A DNA stretch of 64,000 bases from JAGVSZ01 sp019137045 (GCA_046347635.1 JAXMFT010000016.1:1-64000), one strand, 5' to 3'; positions 32,540 to 41,035 are shown, numbered from the stretch's first letter. A program made the numbers and translations. Notes: generated by a model not told the origin, from the sequence alone.

Positions 32540-33102
32540 AGCGCGATGCCTTTTGCCCGGAGCGCGGCGGCCAGGGCGTGCGCGGCACGCGAACAATGCG
32601 TCTTGACGCTGCCTTCCGAGCATCCCATCACGGCAGCGGTCTCCGCAACGTCAAATTCCTCCCAGTAACGGAGGAGAAAGGCCTCGCGTTGACGCGCGGG
32701 CAGCCGTACGATTTCTTTTTCAATTATTTCAAGGAGTTGCGCCTGCTCCATCTGCTCCTCCGGGGCCTTCTCGTGGCTCGCGCCGGCTTCCGCCTCGAGC
32801 GTCTCCAGGGGGTCCGAGTCCTCCTCGTCGCGCCTGCCGCCGAGCGCCGAGAGCACGGTGGTCCACAGGTTGCGCACCCGACGGCGGCGGAAGTAATCGC
32901 GGATGGCGTTCTGCAGGATCCGCTGGAAGAGCAGCGGCAACTCCGCGCTCGGCTTGTCGCCGTACTTCTCGGCGAGCCGCAGCATCGCGTCCTGGACGAT
33001 GTCGAGCGCGGCCTCGTCCTCGCGCACGGCGAACACCGCCTGCTTGTAGGCGCGTCGCTCGACACCGGCGAGGAAGTCGGAGAGTTCTGTGCGCGTGGCC
33101 AG
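32536..33102 (-). CDS. ECF-type RNA polymerase sigma factor
   Basis: About 188 residues with region 2 (KQAVFAVREDEAALDIVQDAMLRLAEKYG, RILQNAIRDYFRRRRVRNLW) and region 4 (LPARQREAFLLRYWEEFDVAETAAVMGCSEGSVKTHCSRAAHALAAAL). An acidic linker lies between them. The start is uncertain: no ATG lies near the conserved beginning. CTG 33102 has AAGGA eight bases upstream and gives the usual family length; a GTG at 33201 would add 33 Arg/Ala-rich residues. Downstream genes encode a possible membrane anti-sigma and an exported protein. Confidence 0.88.
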   Translation of the reverse strand: MATRTELSDFLAGVERRAYKQAVFAVREDEAALDIVQDAMLRLAEKYGDKPSAELPLLFQRILQNAIRDYFRRRRVRNLWTTVLSALGGRRDEEDSDPLETLEAEAGASHEKAPEEQMEQAQLLEIIEKEIVRLPARQREAFLLRYWEEFDVAETAAVMGCSEGSVKTHCSRAAHALAAALRAKGIAL

Positions 33103-33271
33103 GGGCGGAGTCCTTGTTATGCGGGGCGCGCGGTCCGGCGCCCCGCCGTCCGTGGCCCGACTCCCGGCGCGCCGGGCGCGCGCCGCGCGGCCCCGCTTCA
33201 CGCCGCCGCGGGAATCGCTGCGGATGGTAGCAAACCGAAAATCCGCCCGCAGGGTCCCTTGACCGGCTCGC

Positions 33272-33300
33272 TTGACCCGCTGCACACCAGCCTTTACCCT
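33272..33300 (+). promoter_or_regulatory. Candidate ilvB promoter
   Basis: TTGACC (33272-33277) and TACCCT (33295-33300) are 17 bp apart. TTGACC occurs three times here (33259, 33272, 33300), so some copies may be regulator sites. The 239-bp divergent region with the sigma-factor gene holds no gene; I see no leader peptide in it. Confidence 0.4.
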
Positions 33301-33341
33301 TGACCATTTTCGTCAAAGATTCAACGCAATAGGACCGCCCC

Positions 33342-35075
33342 ATGGACCGTGCCACCAAACTCGTCGCGCCGGAGCTCTCGGGCGCCGAGATCCTCATTCG
33401 CTGTCTCGAGGCCGAGGGCGTCGAGTACGTCTTCGGATACCCCGGCGGCGCGGTGCTGTTCATCTACGACGAGCTCTTCAAGCAGGACAAGGTCAAGCAC
33501 GTCCTGGTCCGGCACGAGCAGGGGGCGGCGCACGCGGCCGACGCCTACTCCCGGGCGAGCGACAAGGTCGGGGTGTGCCTGGTCACCTCCGGGCCGGGCG
33601 TGACCAACGCGCTGACCGGCATCGCGACCGCGTACATGGACTCGATCCCGATGGTGGTCATCACCGGGCAGGTGCCGACGCACGCGATCGGGCAGGACGC
33701 GTTCCAGGAGGTCGACGCGGTCGGCGTCACGCGGCCGTGCGTGAAGCACAACTTCCTCGTGAAGGACGTGCGCGACCTGGCGCTGACGATCAAGAAGGCG
33801 TTCCACATCGCCCGCAGCGGCCGGCCGGGGCCGGTGGTGGTCGACGTCCCGAAGGACGTGACCGGCGCGCGCTGCCGGTTCGAGTATCCGGACGCGGTCG
33901 TCATGCGCTCCTACAACCCGACGGTCAAGGGTCATCCGGGGCAGATCAAGAAGGCCGCGCAGCTGCTGCTCGAGGCCAAGCGGCCGATGGTGTACACGGG
34001 CGGCGGCGTGATCCTCTCGGACGCGGCCGCGCAACTGACCAAGCTGGTGAAGCTGCTCGGCTTTCCGTGCACCAACACGCTGATGGGGCTGGGGGGGTAT
34101 CCGGCGACCGACGCGCAGCACCTGGGCATGCTCGGCATGCACGGCACCTATCAGGCGAACATGGCGATGCAGCATTGCGACGTGCTGCTCGCCGTCGGCG
34201 CGCGCTTCGACGACCGCGTGATCGGCAATCCTGCCCACTTCGGCTCGGTGCCGCGCAGGATCGTCCACGTGGACATCGACCCGTCGTCGATCTCCAAGCG
34301 CGTCAAGGTCGACGTTCCGATCGTCGGCAACGTGCGCGAGGTGCTCGACGAGCTCCTCAAGCTGCTCGACGGCCAGGCGGGCAAGCTCGACCAGCGGGCG
34401 CTCAAGGCCTGGTGGACGCAGATCGAGCAGTGGCGGTCGAAGGACTGCCTGCGCTACGACCGCGCCTCGGCCATCATCAAGCCGCAGTTCGTCATCGAGA
34501 AGCTCTACGAGGTGACCGGCGGCGACGCGATCGTGGCCTCGGACGTCGGCCAGCACCAGATGTGGGCGGCGCAGTTCTACAAGTTCGACCGGCCGCGCCG
34601 CTGGATCAACTCGGGCGGGCTGGGCACGATGGGGTTCGGCCTGCCGGCCGCGATGGGGGCGCAGTTCGCGCACCCGGGGGCGACGGTGGCGTGCGTCACC
34701 GGCGAGGCGAGCTTCATGATGTGCATGCAGGAGCTCTCCACCTGCAAGCAGTACCGCCTGCCGATCAAGATCGTGAACCTCAACAACCGCTACATGGGCA
34801 TGGTGCGGCAGTGGCAGCAGTTCTTCCACGGCAACCGCTACTCCCAGTCGTACATGGACGCGCTGCCCGATTTCGTGAAGCTCGCAGAGAGCTTCGGACA
34901 CGTGGGTGTGCGGGTCGAGAAGCCCGCCGACGTCGAGCCGGCGCTGCGCGAGGCGTTCGGGCGCAGGCAGGACCTGGTGTTTCTCGACTTCCTCACCGAC
35001 CAGTCCGAGAACGTCTATCCGATGGTGCCCGGCGGGAAAGGGATCTCCGAGATGATCCTCGCCGAGGAACTGTGA
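33342..35075 (+). CDS. ilvB: Acetolactate synthase large subunit
   Basis: ThDP enzyme condensing pyruvate with pyruvate or 2-oxobutyrate, the first common step to valine, leucine and isoleucine; 577 residues. The catalytic glutamate lies in VRHEQGAAHAADAYSRA, the middle domain has GARFDDRVIGN, and the ThDP/Mg motif runs from TGEASFMM to NLNNRYMGMV (E-A instead of the usual D-G, a substitution seen in relatives). It is followed by ilvN and ilvC. A G7 run in the coding region (around 34090) is a possible slippage site. Confidence 0.96.
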   Translation: MDRATKLVAPELSGAEILIRCLEAEGVEYVFGYPGGAVLFIYDELFKQDKVKHVLVRHEQGAAHAADAYSRASDKVGVCLVTSGPGVTNALTGIATAYMDSIPMVVITGQVPTHAIGQDAFQEVDAVGVTRPCVKHNFLVKDVRDLALTIKKAFHIARSGRPGPVVVDVPKDVTGARCRFEYPDAVVMRSYNPTVKGHPGQIKKAAQLLLEAKRPMVYTGGGVILSDAAAQLTKLVKLLGFPCTNTLMGLGGYPATDAQHLGMLGMHGTYQANMAMQHCDVLLAVGARFDDRVIGNPAHFGSVPRRIVHVDIDPSSISKRVKVDVPIVGNVREVLDELLKLLDGQAGKLDQRALKAWWTQIEQWRSKDCLRYDRASAIIKPQFVIEKLYEVTGGDAIVASDVGQHQMWAAQFYKFDRPRRWINSGGLGTMGFGLPAAMGAQFAHPGATVACVTGEASFMMCMQELSTCKQYRLPIKIVNLNNRYMGMVRQWQQFFHGNRYSQSYMDALPDFVKLAESFGHVGVRVEKPADVEPALREAFGRRQDLVFLDFLTDQSENVYPMVPGGKGISEMILAEEL

Positions 35076-35154
35076 TCAGAGCGCACGCGAGGCCCCCCGC
35101 ATGAACGCGCCAGTCGCAAGCCCCTACACGCTGCCCGCCGCCGAGACGAAGGCG

Positions 35155-35646
35155 ATGCGCCACATCGTCTCCATCCTGCTCGAGAACGAGCCCGGAGCGC
35201 TCTCGCGCGTCGCCGGCCTGTTCTCGGCGCGCGGCTACAACATCGAGTCGCTGACCGTCGCGCCGACCGAGGACGGGTCGCTGTCGCGCATGACGATCGT
35301 CACCACCGGCTCCGACGACGTGCTCGAGCAGATCACCAAGCAGCTCAACAAGCTGATCGAGGTGGTCAAGCTCGTCGACCTGTCGGAAGCGCCGCACATC
35401 GAGCGCGAGCTGATGCTGATCAAGGTGCGCGCCACCGGCAAGGACCGCGAGGAGATGAAGCGCATGGCCGACATCTTCCGCGGGCGCATCCTCGACGTGA
35501 CCGAGACCACGTACACGATCGAGCTCACCGGCACCGGATCGAAGCTCGACGCGTTCATCGAGGCGCTCGACAAGGCCGCGATCTTGGAGACGGTGCGCAC
35601 CGGCGCCTCGGGCATCGCGCGCGGCGAACGGGTGCTGAAGGTCTGA
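35155..35646 (+). CDS. ilvN: Acetolactate synthase regulatory subunit
   Basis: The small subunit, 163 residues, activates IlvB and mediates valine feedback. It has the ACT domain start MRHIVSILLENEPGALSRVAGLFSARGYNIESL and a C-terminal DRxEMKRMADIFRGRILDVT domain. I prefer ATG 35155 with AAGG upstream because it gives the normal family length; ATG 35101 would add 18 unconserved residues and has a poor ribosome site. It sits 79 bp after ilvB. Confidence 0.94.
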   Translation: MRHIVSILLENEPGALSRVAGLFSARGYNIESLTVAPTEDGSLSRMTIVTTGSDDVLEQITKQLNKLIEVVKLVDLSEAPHIERELMLIKVRATGKDREEMKRMADIFRGRILDVTETTYTIELTGTGSKLDAFIEALDKAAILETVRTGASGIARGERVLKV

Positions 35647-35658
35647 ATCTCACCGGTA

Positions 35659-35681
35659 GGGGGTAGGGGGAGGGGGAAGGG
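35659..35681 (+). promoter_or_regulatory. G-quadruplex-prone tract between ilvN and ilvC
   Basis: Four G-runs of 5, 5, 5 and 3 bases (35659-63, 35666-70, 35672-76, 35679-81) are split by loops of 2, 1 and 2 bases. The G-rich strand is the coding strand, so the structure would form in the mRNA, about 65 nt before ilvC. Confidence 0.65.
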
Positions 35682-35745
35682 TGGCGGCTGCGGCCGGCCC
35701 CGGCGCCCATCCCGCGTCTCCCGACGACAACCAAGGGGCAATTCG

Positions 35746-36762
35746 ATGAAGGTCTACTACGACAAGGACGCCGACCTCTCGCTCATCAAGGGCAAGAAGG
35801 TCACCATCGTGGGCTACGGCTCGCAGGGCCACGCGCACGCGCTCAACCTGCAGGACTCGGGGGTGAAGGTGACCGTCGCCCTGCGCAAGGGCGGCGCATC
35901 GTGGAACAAGGCGAAGAACGCCAAGCTGCAGGTCAAGGACATCCCGGAGGCGGTGAAGGGCGCCGACATCGTGATGATCTTGCTGCCCGACGAGCACCAT
36001 GCGCAGATCTACCGCGATCACGTCGAGCCGAACATCAAGAAGGGCGCGGCGCTCGCTTTTGCGCACGGCTTCAACATCCACTACGGCCAGATCCAGCCGC
36101 GCGCCGACCTCGACGTGTTCATGGTGGCGCCGAAGGCGCCCGGCCACACCGTGCGCTCGACCTACGCGCAGGGGGGCGGCACGCCGATGCTGATCGCGAT
36201 CCACCAGAACCCGTCGAAGAAGGCGCGCGACATCGCCCTCTCCTACGCCGCGGCGATCGGCGGCGGGCGCGCTGGGATCATCGAGACCAATTTCAAGGAA
36301 GAGACCGAGACCGACCTGTTCGGCGAGCAGACGGTGCTCTGCGGCGGGTGCGTCGAGCTGGTGAAGGCGGGTTTCGAGACGCTGGTCGAGGCGGGCTACG
36401 CGCCCGAGATGGCCTACTTCGAGTGCCTGCACGAGCTGAAGCTGATCGTCGACCTGATGTACGAGGGCGGGATCGGCACGATGAACTACTCGATCTCGAA
36501 CAATGCGGAGTACGGCGAGTACGTCACCGGGCCGAAGATCATCACCGCGGAAACCCGGGAGGCGATGCGCGCGGCGCTGCGCGACATCCAGTCCGGCGAG
36601 TACGCCAAGAGCTTCATCCTCGAGAACCGCGCCGGCGCGCCGACGCTGCTCTCGCGCCGTCGCATGACCGCGGAGCACGAGATCGAGAAGGTGGGCGGAA
36701 AGCTGCGCGACATGATGCCGTGGATCCGCAAGAACCGTCTGGTCGACACGAACAAGAACTAG
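35746..36762 (+). CDS. ilvC: Ketol-acid reductoisomerase
   Basis: Class I (short) enzyme, 338 residues, that isomerises and reduces acetolactate with NADPH and Mg. The Rossmann motif is IVGYGSQGHAHALNLQDSG (about residues 18-36). The knotted C-terminal domain has the metal ligands in ETNFKEETETDLFGEQ and the ECLHELKLIVDLMYEGG segment. AAGGGG precedes the ATG. It lies 99 bp after ilvN, with a G-quadruplex-prone tract in the gap. Confidence 0.97.
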   Translation: MKVYYDKDADLSLIKGKKVTIVGYGSQGHAHALNLQDSGVKVTVALRKGGASWNKAKNAKLQVKDIPEAVKGADIVMILLPDEHHAQIYRDHVEPNIKKGAALAFAHGFNIHYGQIQPRADLDVFMVAPKAPGHTVRSTYAQGGGTPMLIAIHQNPSKKARDIALSYAAAIGGGRAGIIETNFKEETETDLFGEQTVLCGGCVELVKAGFETLVEAGYAPEMAYFECLHELKLIVDLMYEGGIGTMNYSISNNAEYGEYVTGPKIITAETREAMRAALRDIQSGEYAKSFILENRAGAPTLLSRRRMTAEHEIEKVGGKLRDMMPWIRKNRLVDTNKN

Positions 36763-36794
36763 CCCGCGTCCGGGGCCGCAGCGAGGCGAAGGAC

Positions 36795-37436
36795 GTGGCC
36801 GCCTACCCGCATCCGATCATAGCTCGCGAGGGATGGCCGTTCCTCGCCGCGAGCGTCGCCGCGGCGGCTGCGGTCGGCTGGCTCGCCGGCTGGTGGTGGT
36901 CGGTTCCGATATGGGTGTGGGTGCTGTTCGTGCTGCAGTTCTTTCGCGATCCGGCGCGGGCGGTGCCCGGCGACCGGAGCACCGTCGTCGCTCCGGCCGA
37001 CGGTCGCATCGTCGCGGTCGAGAAGGCGCAGGACCCCTACCTGAAGCGCACCGCCACCAAGCTGAGCGTGTTCATGAACGTGTTCAACGTGCATTCGAAC
37101 CGGGCGCCGGTCGACGGGGAAGTGCGCGAGGCGTGGTACGACGCGGGAGCGTTCATGAACGCGGCGCTCGACAAGGCCTCGCTCCGGAACGAGCGCAATG
37201 CCCTGTGGCTGCGCGCCGACGCCGGGCCCGACGTGGTGTGCGTGCAGGTCGCCGGGCTGATCGCGCGACGCATCCTCTGCTACGCCAAGCCGGGCGACCG
37301 GCTGGCGCGCGGCGAGCGCTTCGGGTTCATCCGCTTCGGCTCGCGCGTGGATCTCTACCTGCCGCCGGAGGCGCGCGTGCGCGTCGAGCTGGGGCAGAAG
37401 GTGAGCGCGGGCGCAACGATCATGGCGGAGCTCTGA
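36795..37436 (+). CDS. psd: Phosphatidylserine decarboxylase (short type)
   Basis: Makes phosphatidylethanolamine. This 213-residue proenzyme has an N-terminal membrane hairpin (FLAASVAAAAAVGWLAGWWWSVPIWVWVLFVLQFF), a conserved APADGRIV and FMNVFNVHSNRAPV core, and the self-cleaving serine in RFGSRVDLYLP near residue 184, which would become the pyruvoyl group. The start is GTG 36795 with GAAGG just upstream. It is followed six bases later by pssA, giving the two consecutive steps of the pathway. Confidence 0.93.
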   Translation: MAAYPHPIIAREGWPFLAASVAAAAAVGWLAGWWWSVPIWVWVLFVLQFFRDPARAVPGDRSTVVAPADGRIVAVEKAQDPYLKRTATKLSVFMNVFNVHSNRAPVDGEVREAWYDAGAFMNAALDKASLRNERNALWLRADAGPDVVCVQVAGLIARRILCYAKPGDRLARGERFGFIRFGSRVDLYLPPEARVRVELGQKVSAGATIMAEL

Positions 37437-37441
37437 GCGCC

Positions 37442-38203
37442 GTGGCCGAGCTGCCGCGCGATCGCCGGGGAGTGCTGCGCGGGGCGCTGCGCCGGCGCGG
37501 CATCTACCTGCTGCCGAACCTGTTCACGACCGCGGCGCTCTTCGCCGGCTTCTACGCGATCGTGCAGGCGATGAACGGGATCTACGACCAGGCGGCGATC
37601 GGGGTGTTCATCGCGATGGTGCTCGACGGGCTCGACGGCCGGGTGGCGCGGCTGACCCGCACGCAGAGCGAGTTCGGTGCCGAGTACGACAGTCTCGCCG
37701 ACATGGTCTCCTTCGGCGCCGCGCCGGCGCTCATCATGTACGTGTGGGCGCTGCAGCCGCTCGGACGCCTGGGCTGGATCGCGGCGTTCGTGTACTGCGT
37801 CGGGGCGGCGCTGCGGCTCGCGCGCTTCAACACGAACATCGACATCATCGACAAGCGCTTCTTCCAGGGGCTGCCGAGCCCGGCCGCCGCGGCGCTGGTC
37901 GCCGGCTTCGTCTGGATCGTCGACGACTTCCAGGTCGAGCGGGTGATCTGGCTGCGGTACCTCGCGTGCGGCATCACGCTCTTCGCCGGCATCACGATGG
38001 TGACGAACGCGCCGTACTACAGCTTCAAGGACATCAACTTCCGCCGCAGCGTGCCGTTCTGGGCGATCCTGATCATCGTGCTCGCCCTGATCGTGATCTC
38101 GGCCAATCCGCCGCTGGTGCTGTTCGGCCTGTTCGTCGCCTACTCGCTCTCGGGCTACGTGCTCTGGGCGTGGAACCGCCGCCGACCCCGGCCGCGCCAG
38201 TGA
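37442..38203 (+). CDS. pssA: CDP-diacylglycerol-serine phosphatidyltransferase
   Basis: Membrane enzyme (253 residues) that makes phosphatidylserine, the substrate of Psd. The CDP-alcohol phosphotransferase motif DG-x2-AR-x8-G-x3-D-x3-D is complete in LDGLDGRVARLTRTQSEFGAEYDSLADMVSFG. About seven helices follow. The GTG start at 37442 lies five bases after the psd stop. It ends 11 bases before the leuA-leader promoter. Confidence 0.94.
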   Translation: MAELPRDRRGVLRGALRRRGIYLLPNLFTTAALFAGFYAIVQAMNGIYDQAAIGVFIAMVLDGLDGRVARLTRTQSEFGAEYDSLADMVSFGAAPALIMYVWALQPLGRLGWIAAFVYCVGAALRLARFNTNIDIIDKRFFQGLPSPAAAALVAGFVWIVDDFQVERVIWLRYLACGITLFAGITMVTNAPYYSFKDINFRRSVPFWAILIIVLALIVISANPPLVLFGLFVAYSLSGYVLWAWNRRRPRPRQ

Positions 38204-38213
38204 GTCGGCCCCG

Positions 38214-38242
38214 TTGCGCCGGCGCCGGAATGCCGCTATAGT
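38214..38242 (+). promoter_or_regulatory. Promoter of the leuA leader
   Basis: TTGCGC (38214-38219) and TATAGT (38237-38242), 17 bp apart. Transcription should begin about 38249, right at the ATG of the leader peptide. Confidence 0.6.
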
Positions 38243-38249
38243 CGCCCGC

Positions 38250-38327
38250 ATGCCTCCCGAAGCGACCATCCTCTCGCTTCTTCTCCGCAGCCTGCTGCTC
38301 GGGCTGCTGCTGCGCCTCGCGCGCTAG
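38250..38327 (+). CDS. leuL: Leucine-rich leader peptide upstream of leuA
   Basis: A 25-residue peptide (MPPEATILSLLLRSLLLGLL, then LRLAR) with 11 leucines, encoded by CTC, CTT and CTG codons and ending in TAG 90 bases before leuA. A leucine-rich leader directly before the leucine-pathway entry gene is the mark of attenuation by ribosome stalling. The promoter puts the start point at or next to the ATG and no ribosome site is present, so it should be a leaderless mRNA. The assignment rests on composition and position. Confidence 0.72.
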   Translation: MPPEATILSLLLRSLLLGLLLRLAR

Positions 38328-38352
38328 CCCACCCAACCCACAATTTCGGCAA

Positions 38353-38413
38353 GTCTCGATGCGACGCGGAACTCCGCGGCGCGGAAAGGCGTCCCGACGT
38401 CCACAGCGGAGAC
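38353..38413 (+). promoter_or_regulatory. Alternative RNA structures over the leuA ribosome site
   Basis: The leuA Shine-Dalgarno GCGGAG (38406-38411) can pair with CTCCGC (38372-38377), and the overlapping GAGAC can pair with GTCTC (38353-38357). A competing hairpin CGCGG/CCGCG (38365-38378) uses the same anti-ribosome-site bases. No T-run is present, so control would be of translation, not termination. Confidence 0.5.
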
Positions 38414-38417
38414 CAGC

Positions 38418-39971
38418 ATGAGCACCGAACGCCTGATCATCTTCGACACGACCCTGCGCGACGGGGAACAGAGTCCCGGCGCCTCGATGACGCGGGAGGA
38501 GAAGCTGCGCATCGCCAAGCAGCTCGAGCGCCTGCGGGTGGACGTGATCGAGGCCGGCTTCCCCGCGGCCTCGAACGGAGACTTCGAGGCAGTGCGTGCG
38601 ATCGCCAACGTGATCAAGGATTCGACCGTCGCGGGGCTGTGCCGCGCCAACGATCGCGACGTCGCGCGCGGCGTCGAGGCGCTGAAGGGTGCGAAGTCCT
38701 GGCGCGTGCACACCTTCATCGCCACCAGCCCGCTGCACATGGAGAAGAAGCTGCGCATGACGCCGGAGCAGGTGCTCGAGCAGGCGCGGCTCGCGGTGCG
38801 CTTCGCGCGCAACCACTGCCCCGACGTCGAGTTCTCGCCCGAGGACGGCAGCCGCTCCGAAGTCGACTTCCTGTGCAGGGTGCTGGAGGCGGTGATCCGG
38901 GAGGGCGCGACCACGATCAACATCGCCGACACCGTCGGCTACGCCGTGCCGCAGCAGTTCGGGGAGTTCATCCGGACGCTGCGTTCGCGCATCCCGAACT
39001 CCGACCAGGCGCGCTGGTCGGTCCATTGCCACAACGACCTCGGCATGGCGGTGGCGAACTCGCTCGCCGGGGTGGTGATCGGCGGCGCGCGCCAGGTGGA
39101 GTGCACCGTCAACGGGCTCGGCGAGCGCGCCGGCAACACCTCGCTCGAGGAGATCGTGATGGCGGTCAAGACCCGCAAGGACTTCTTCGGGCTGGAGACG
39201 CGCATCGACACGACGCAGATCGTCCCCGCCTCGCGCCTGGTGTCGCAGATCACCGGGTTCGTGGTGCAGCCGAACAAGGCGGTGGTCGGGGCGAACGCGT
39301 TCGCGCATGCCTCGGGCATCCACCAGGACGGGGTGCTCAAGGCGCGCCAGACCTACGAGATCATGACCGCCGAGGACGTCGGCTGGAGCACGAACAAGAT
39401 CGTGCTCGGCAAGCTCTCGGGCCGCAACGCGTTCAAGCAGCGGCTGCGCGAGCTGGGCATCGAGCTCGACAGCGAAGAGGCGGTCAACGTCGCGTTCCAG
39501 AAATTCAAGGACCTCGCCGACAAGAAGGCCGAGATCTTCGACGAGGACCTGCAGATGCTCGTGTCCGACGAGGCGGTTACCGCCGAGCGCGAGCACTGGA
39601 AGCTCGTGCACCTCAACCAGGCGAGCGGCATGGGCGAGCGCCCGCACGCCGCGATCGTGCTGAACGAGGGGGGCGCCGAGCGCAAGGCCGACTCCCACGG
39701 CGACGGCCCGGTCGACGCGACGTTCAAGGCGATCGAGCGCATCGCGCGGAGCGGCTCCGACCTGCTGCTCTTCTCGGTGAACGCGGTGACGCAGGGCACC
39801 GAGTCGCAGGGCGAGGTCACCGTGCGGCTCGCCCGGGGCGGGCGGGTCGTCAATGGCGTGGGCGCCGACACCGACATCATCGTGGCGTCGGCCAAGGCCT
39901 ACGTGAACGCGCTGAACAAGCTCGCGTCGGACGCGCCCGTCAACCCGCAGCACGGCGCGCTGACGCCCTGA
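38418..39971 (+). CDS. leuA: 2-Isopropylmalate synthase
   Basis: Commits 2-oxoisovalerate to leucine; 517 residues, the long form. The catalytic barrel starts IIFDTTLRDGEQSPGASM and has the metal-binding HCHNDLGMAVANSLAG. A linker precedes the C-terminal LeuA dimer (leucine feedback) domain from about residue 390, with GDGPVDATFKAIERI. The ATG is preceded by GCGGAG. The leucine-rich leader peptide and pairing leader RNA upstream suggest it is regulated by leucine supply. It converges with the DUF2069 gene. Confidence 0.97.
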   Translation: MSTERLIIFDTTLRDGEQSPGASMTREEKLRIAKQLERLRVDVIEAGFPAASNGDFEAVRAIANVIKDSTVAGLCRANDRDVARGVEALKGAKSWRVHTFIATSPLHMEKKLRMTPEQVLEQARLAVRFARNHCPDVEFSPEDGSRSEVDFLCRVLEAVIREGATTINIADTVGYAVPQQFGEFIRTLRSRIPNSDQARWSVHCHNDLGMAVANSLAGVVIGGARQVECTVNGLGERAGNTSLEEIVMAVKTRKDFFGLETRIDTTQIVPASRLVSQITGFVVQPNKAVVGANAFAHASGIHQDGVLKARQTYEIMTAEDVGWSTNKIVLGKLSGRNAFKQRLRELGIELDSEEAVNVAFQKFKDLADKKAEIFDEDLQMLVSDEAVTAEREHWKLVHLNQASGMGERPHAAIVLNEGGAERKADSHGDGPVDATFKAIERIARSGSDLLLFSVNAVTQGTESQGEVTVRLARGGRVVNGVGADTDIIVASAKAYVNALNKLASDAPVNPQHGALTP

Positions 39972-39986
39972 GGTGCGCGGCGCGCG

Positions 39987-40334
39987 CTAGGCGCCGGTCG
40001 TGCGCGCGCCGCGGGCGGCGCCGATCGCGCTCGCGAAGAGCGCGAGCGCGAGCACGATCTCCGCGAGTGCAAGCCGCCGCACCGGGCCGGGCTCGGCCCA
40101 CGCGCGCACGACGCCCTCGGCCAGGTAGGCGAGCGCGAGGAAAGTCGTCCACTGGAACGTGCGGCGCCGGCCGTGCAGGAGGCCGAAAAGCGGCGCGAGC
40201 AGCGGCACCGCCTTGAGCACGAGCCACGACCCGCCGGGACGGGCGGGCGCGAGCCACAGCTCCCAGGCGAGGGCGAGCGCCACGAGGGCGAGCAGGCTGC
40301 CGACCGCGCACGCCTGCCACGCCGGCCGGCTCAC
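39987..40334 (-). CDS. DUF2069 membrane protein
   Basis: A 115-residue protein with four hydrophobic helices (ACAVGSLLALVALALAWELWL; LVLKAVPLLAPLFGLLHGRRRTFQW; TFLALAYLAEGVVRAW; LAEIVLALALFASAIGAAR), matching DUF2069, a family commonly next to wrbA. The GTG at 40334 gives the normal length; the upstream extension to 40460 overlaps wrbA and is Arg-rich. Function unknown. Its 3' end lies within a 12-bp-stem hairpin (39976-40013) shared with the leuA end. Confidence 0.75.
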   Translation of the reverse strand: MSRPAWQACAVGSLLALVALALAWELWLAPARPGGSWLVLKAVPLLAPLFGLLHGRRRTFQWTTFLALAYLAEGVVRAWAEPGPVRRLALAEIVLALALFASAIGAARGARTTGA

Positions 40335-40416
40335 CGGGCCCGCGTCCGCCAAGAGGCGCTTGCGAGGGCGGCCCCGCGCAAGCAATTCCACCACGGCGGG
40401 AGGCGGACGTCCTCGC

Positions 40417-41010
40417 TCATTCCGCCAGCCGACGCGCCGTCTCCGCCAGGCGCCGGCCAAGGGCGATGCACAGCTGCTTCTCGGTCTCGTCCACCGCCCG
40501 GTCCGATGCGGCGCCGGCGAGGTGCGAGGCGCCGTAGGGCGTGCCGCCGCTCGTGGTGCGCATCAAGGCGGGCTCGGTGTAGGGCAGCCCCACGATCAGC
40601 ATGCCGTGATGAAGGAGCGGCAGCATCATCGAGACGAGGGTTGTTTCCTGCCCGCCGTGCAGGCTGGCGCTCGACGAGAAGACCGCCGCGGGCTTGCCGG
40701 CCAGGGTTCCACGCAGCCACAGCGCCGCGGTCCCGTCCCAGAAGTACTTCATGGGCGCCGCCATGTTGCCGAAGCGCGTCGGGCTGCCGAGCGCCAGTCC
40801 GGCGCACTGCGTCAGGTCAGCGAGCTCGCAGTAGGGCGCGCCGGAGTCGGGGACCGCGGGCTCGACCGCCTCGGCCACCGTCGAGACCTTCGGGACGGTG
40901 CGCAGGCGCGCGCTCATGCCCGCGACGCGCTCCACGCCGTGCGCGACCCAGCGCGCCATCTCGCCGACGGCGCCGTGGCGGCTGTAATAGAGAACCAGGA
41001 TATCGGGCAT
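40417..41010 (-). CDS. wrbA: NAD(P)H:quinone oxidoreductase, WrbA type
   Basis: A flavodoxin-like quinone reductase that makes two-electron reductions and avoids semiquinone radicals. It is 197 residues with the FMN phosphate loop YYSRHGAVGEMA near the start, GSPTRFGNMAAPMKYFWD around residue 78 and the SSASLHGGQETTLVSMMLPLLHHGM segment. ATG 41010 fits the family start; an upstream extension is Arg-rich and crosses a perfect TATAAT element. It precedes the DUF2069 gene in the same direction. Confidence 0.92.
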   Translation of the reverse strand: MPDILVLYYSRHGAVGEMARWVAHGVERVAGMSARLRTVPKVSTVAEAVEPAVPDSGAPYCELADLTQCAGLALGSPTRFGNMAAPMKYFWDGTAALWLRGTLAGKPAAVFSSSASLHGGQETTLVSMMLPLLHHGMLIVGLPYTEPALMRTTSGGTPYGASHLAGAASDRAVDETEKQLCIALGRRLAETARRLAE

Positions 41011-41035
41011 GCGGGCCGGGACGGCGGACCCGGTC

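Noticed and set aside
39976..40013. 12-bp-stem hairpin between leuA and the DUF2069 gene as a terminator
   Set aside because: The loop is 14 nt, no T-run follows on either strand and it overlaps the end of the DUF2069 coding region; GC-only hairpins are frequent here.
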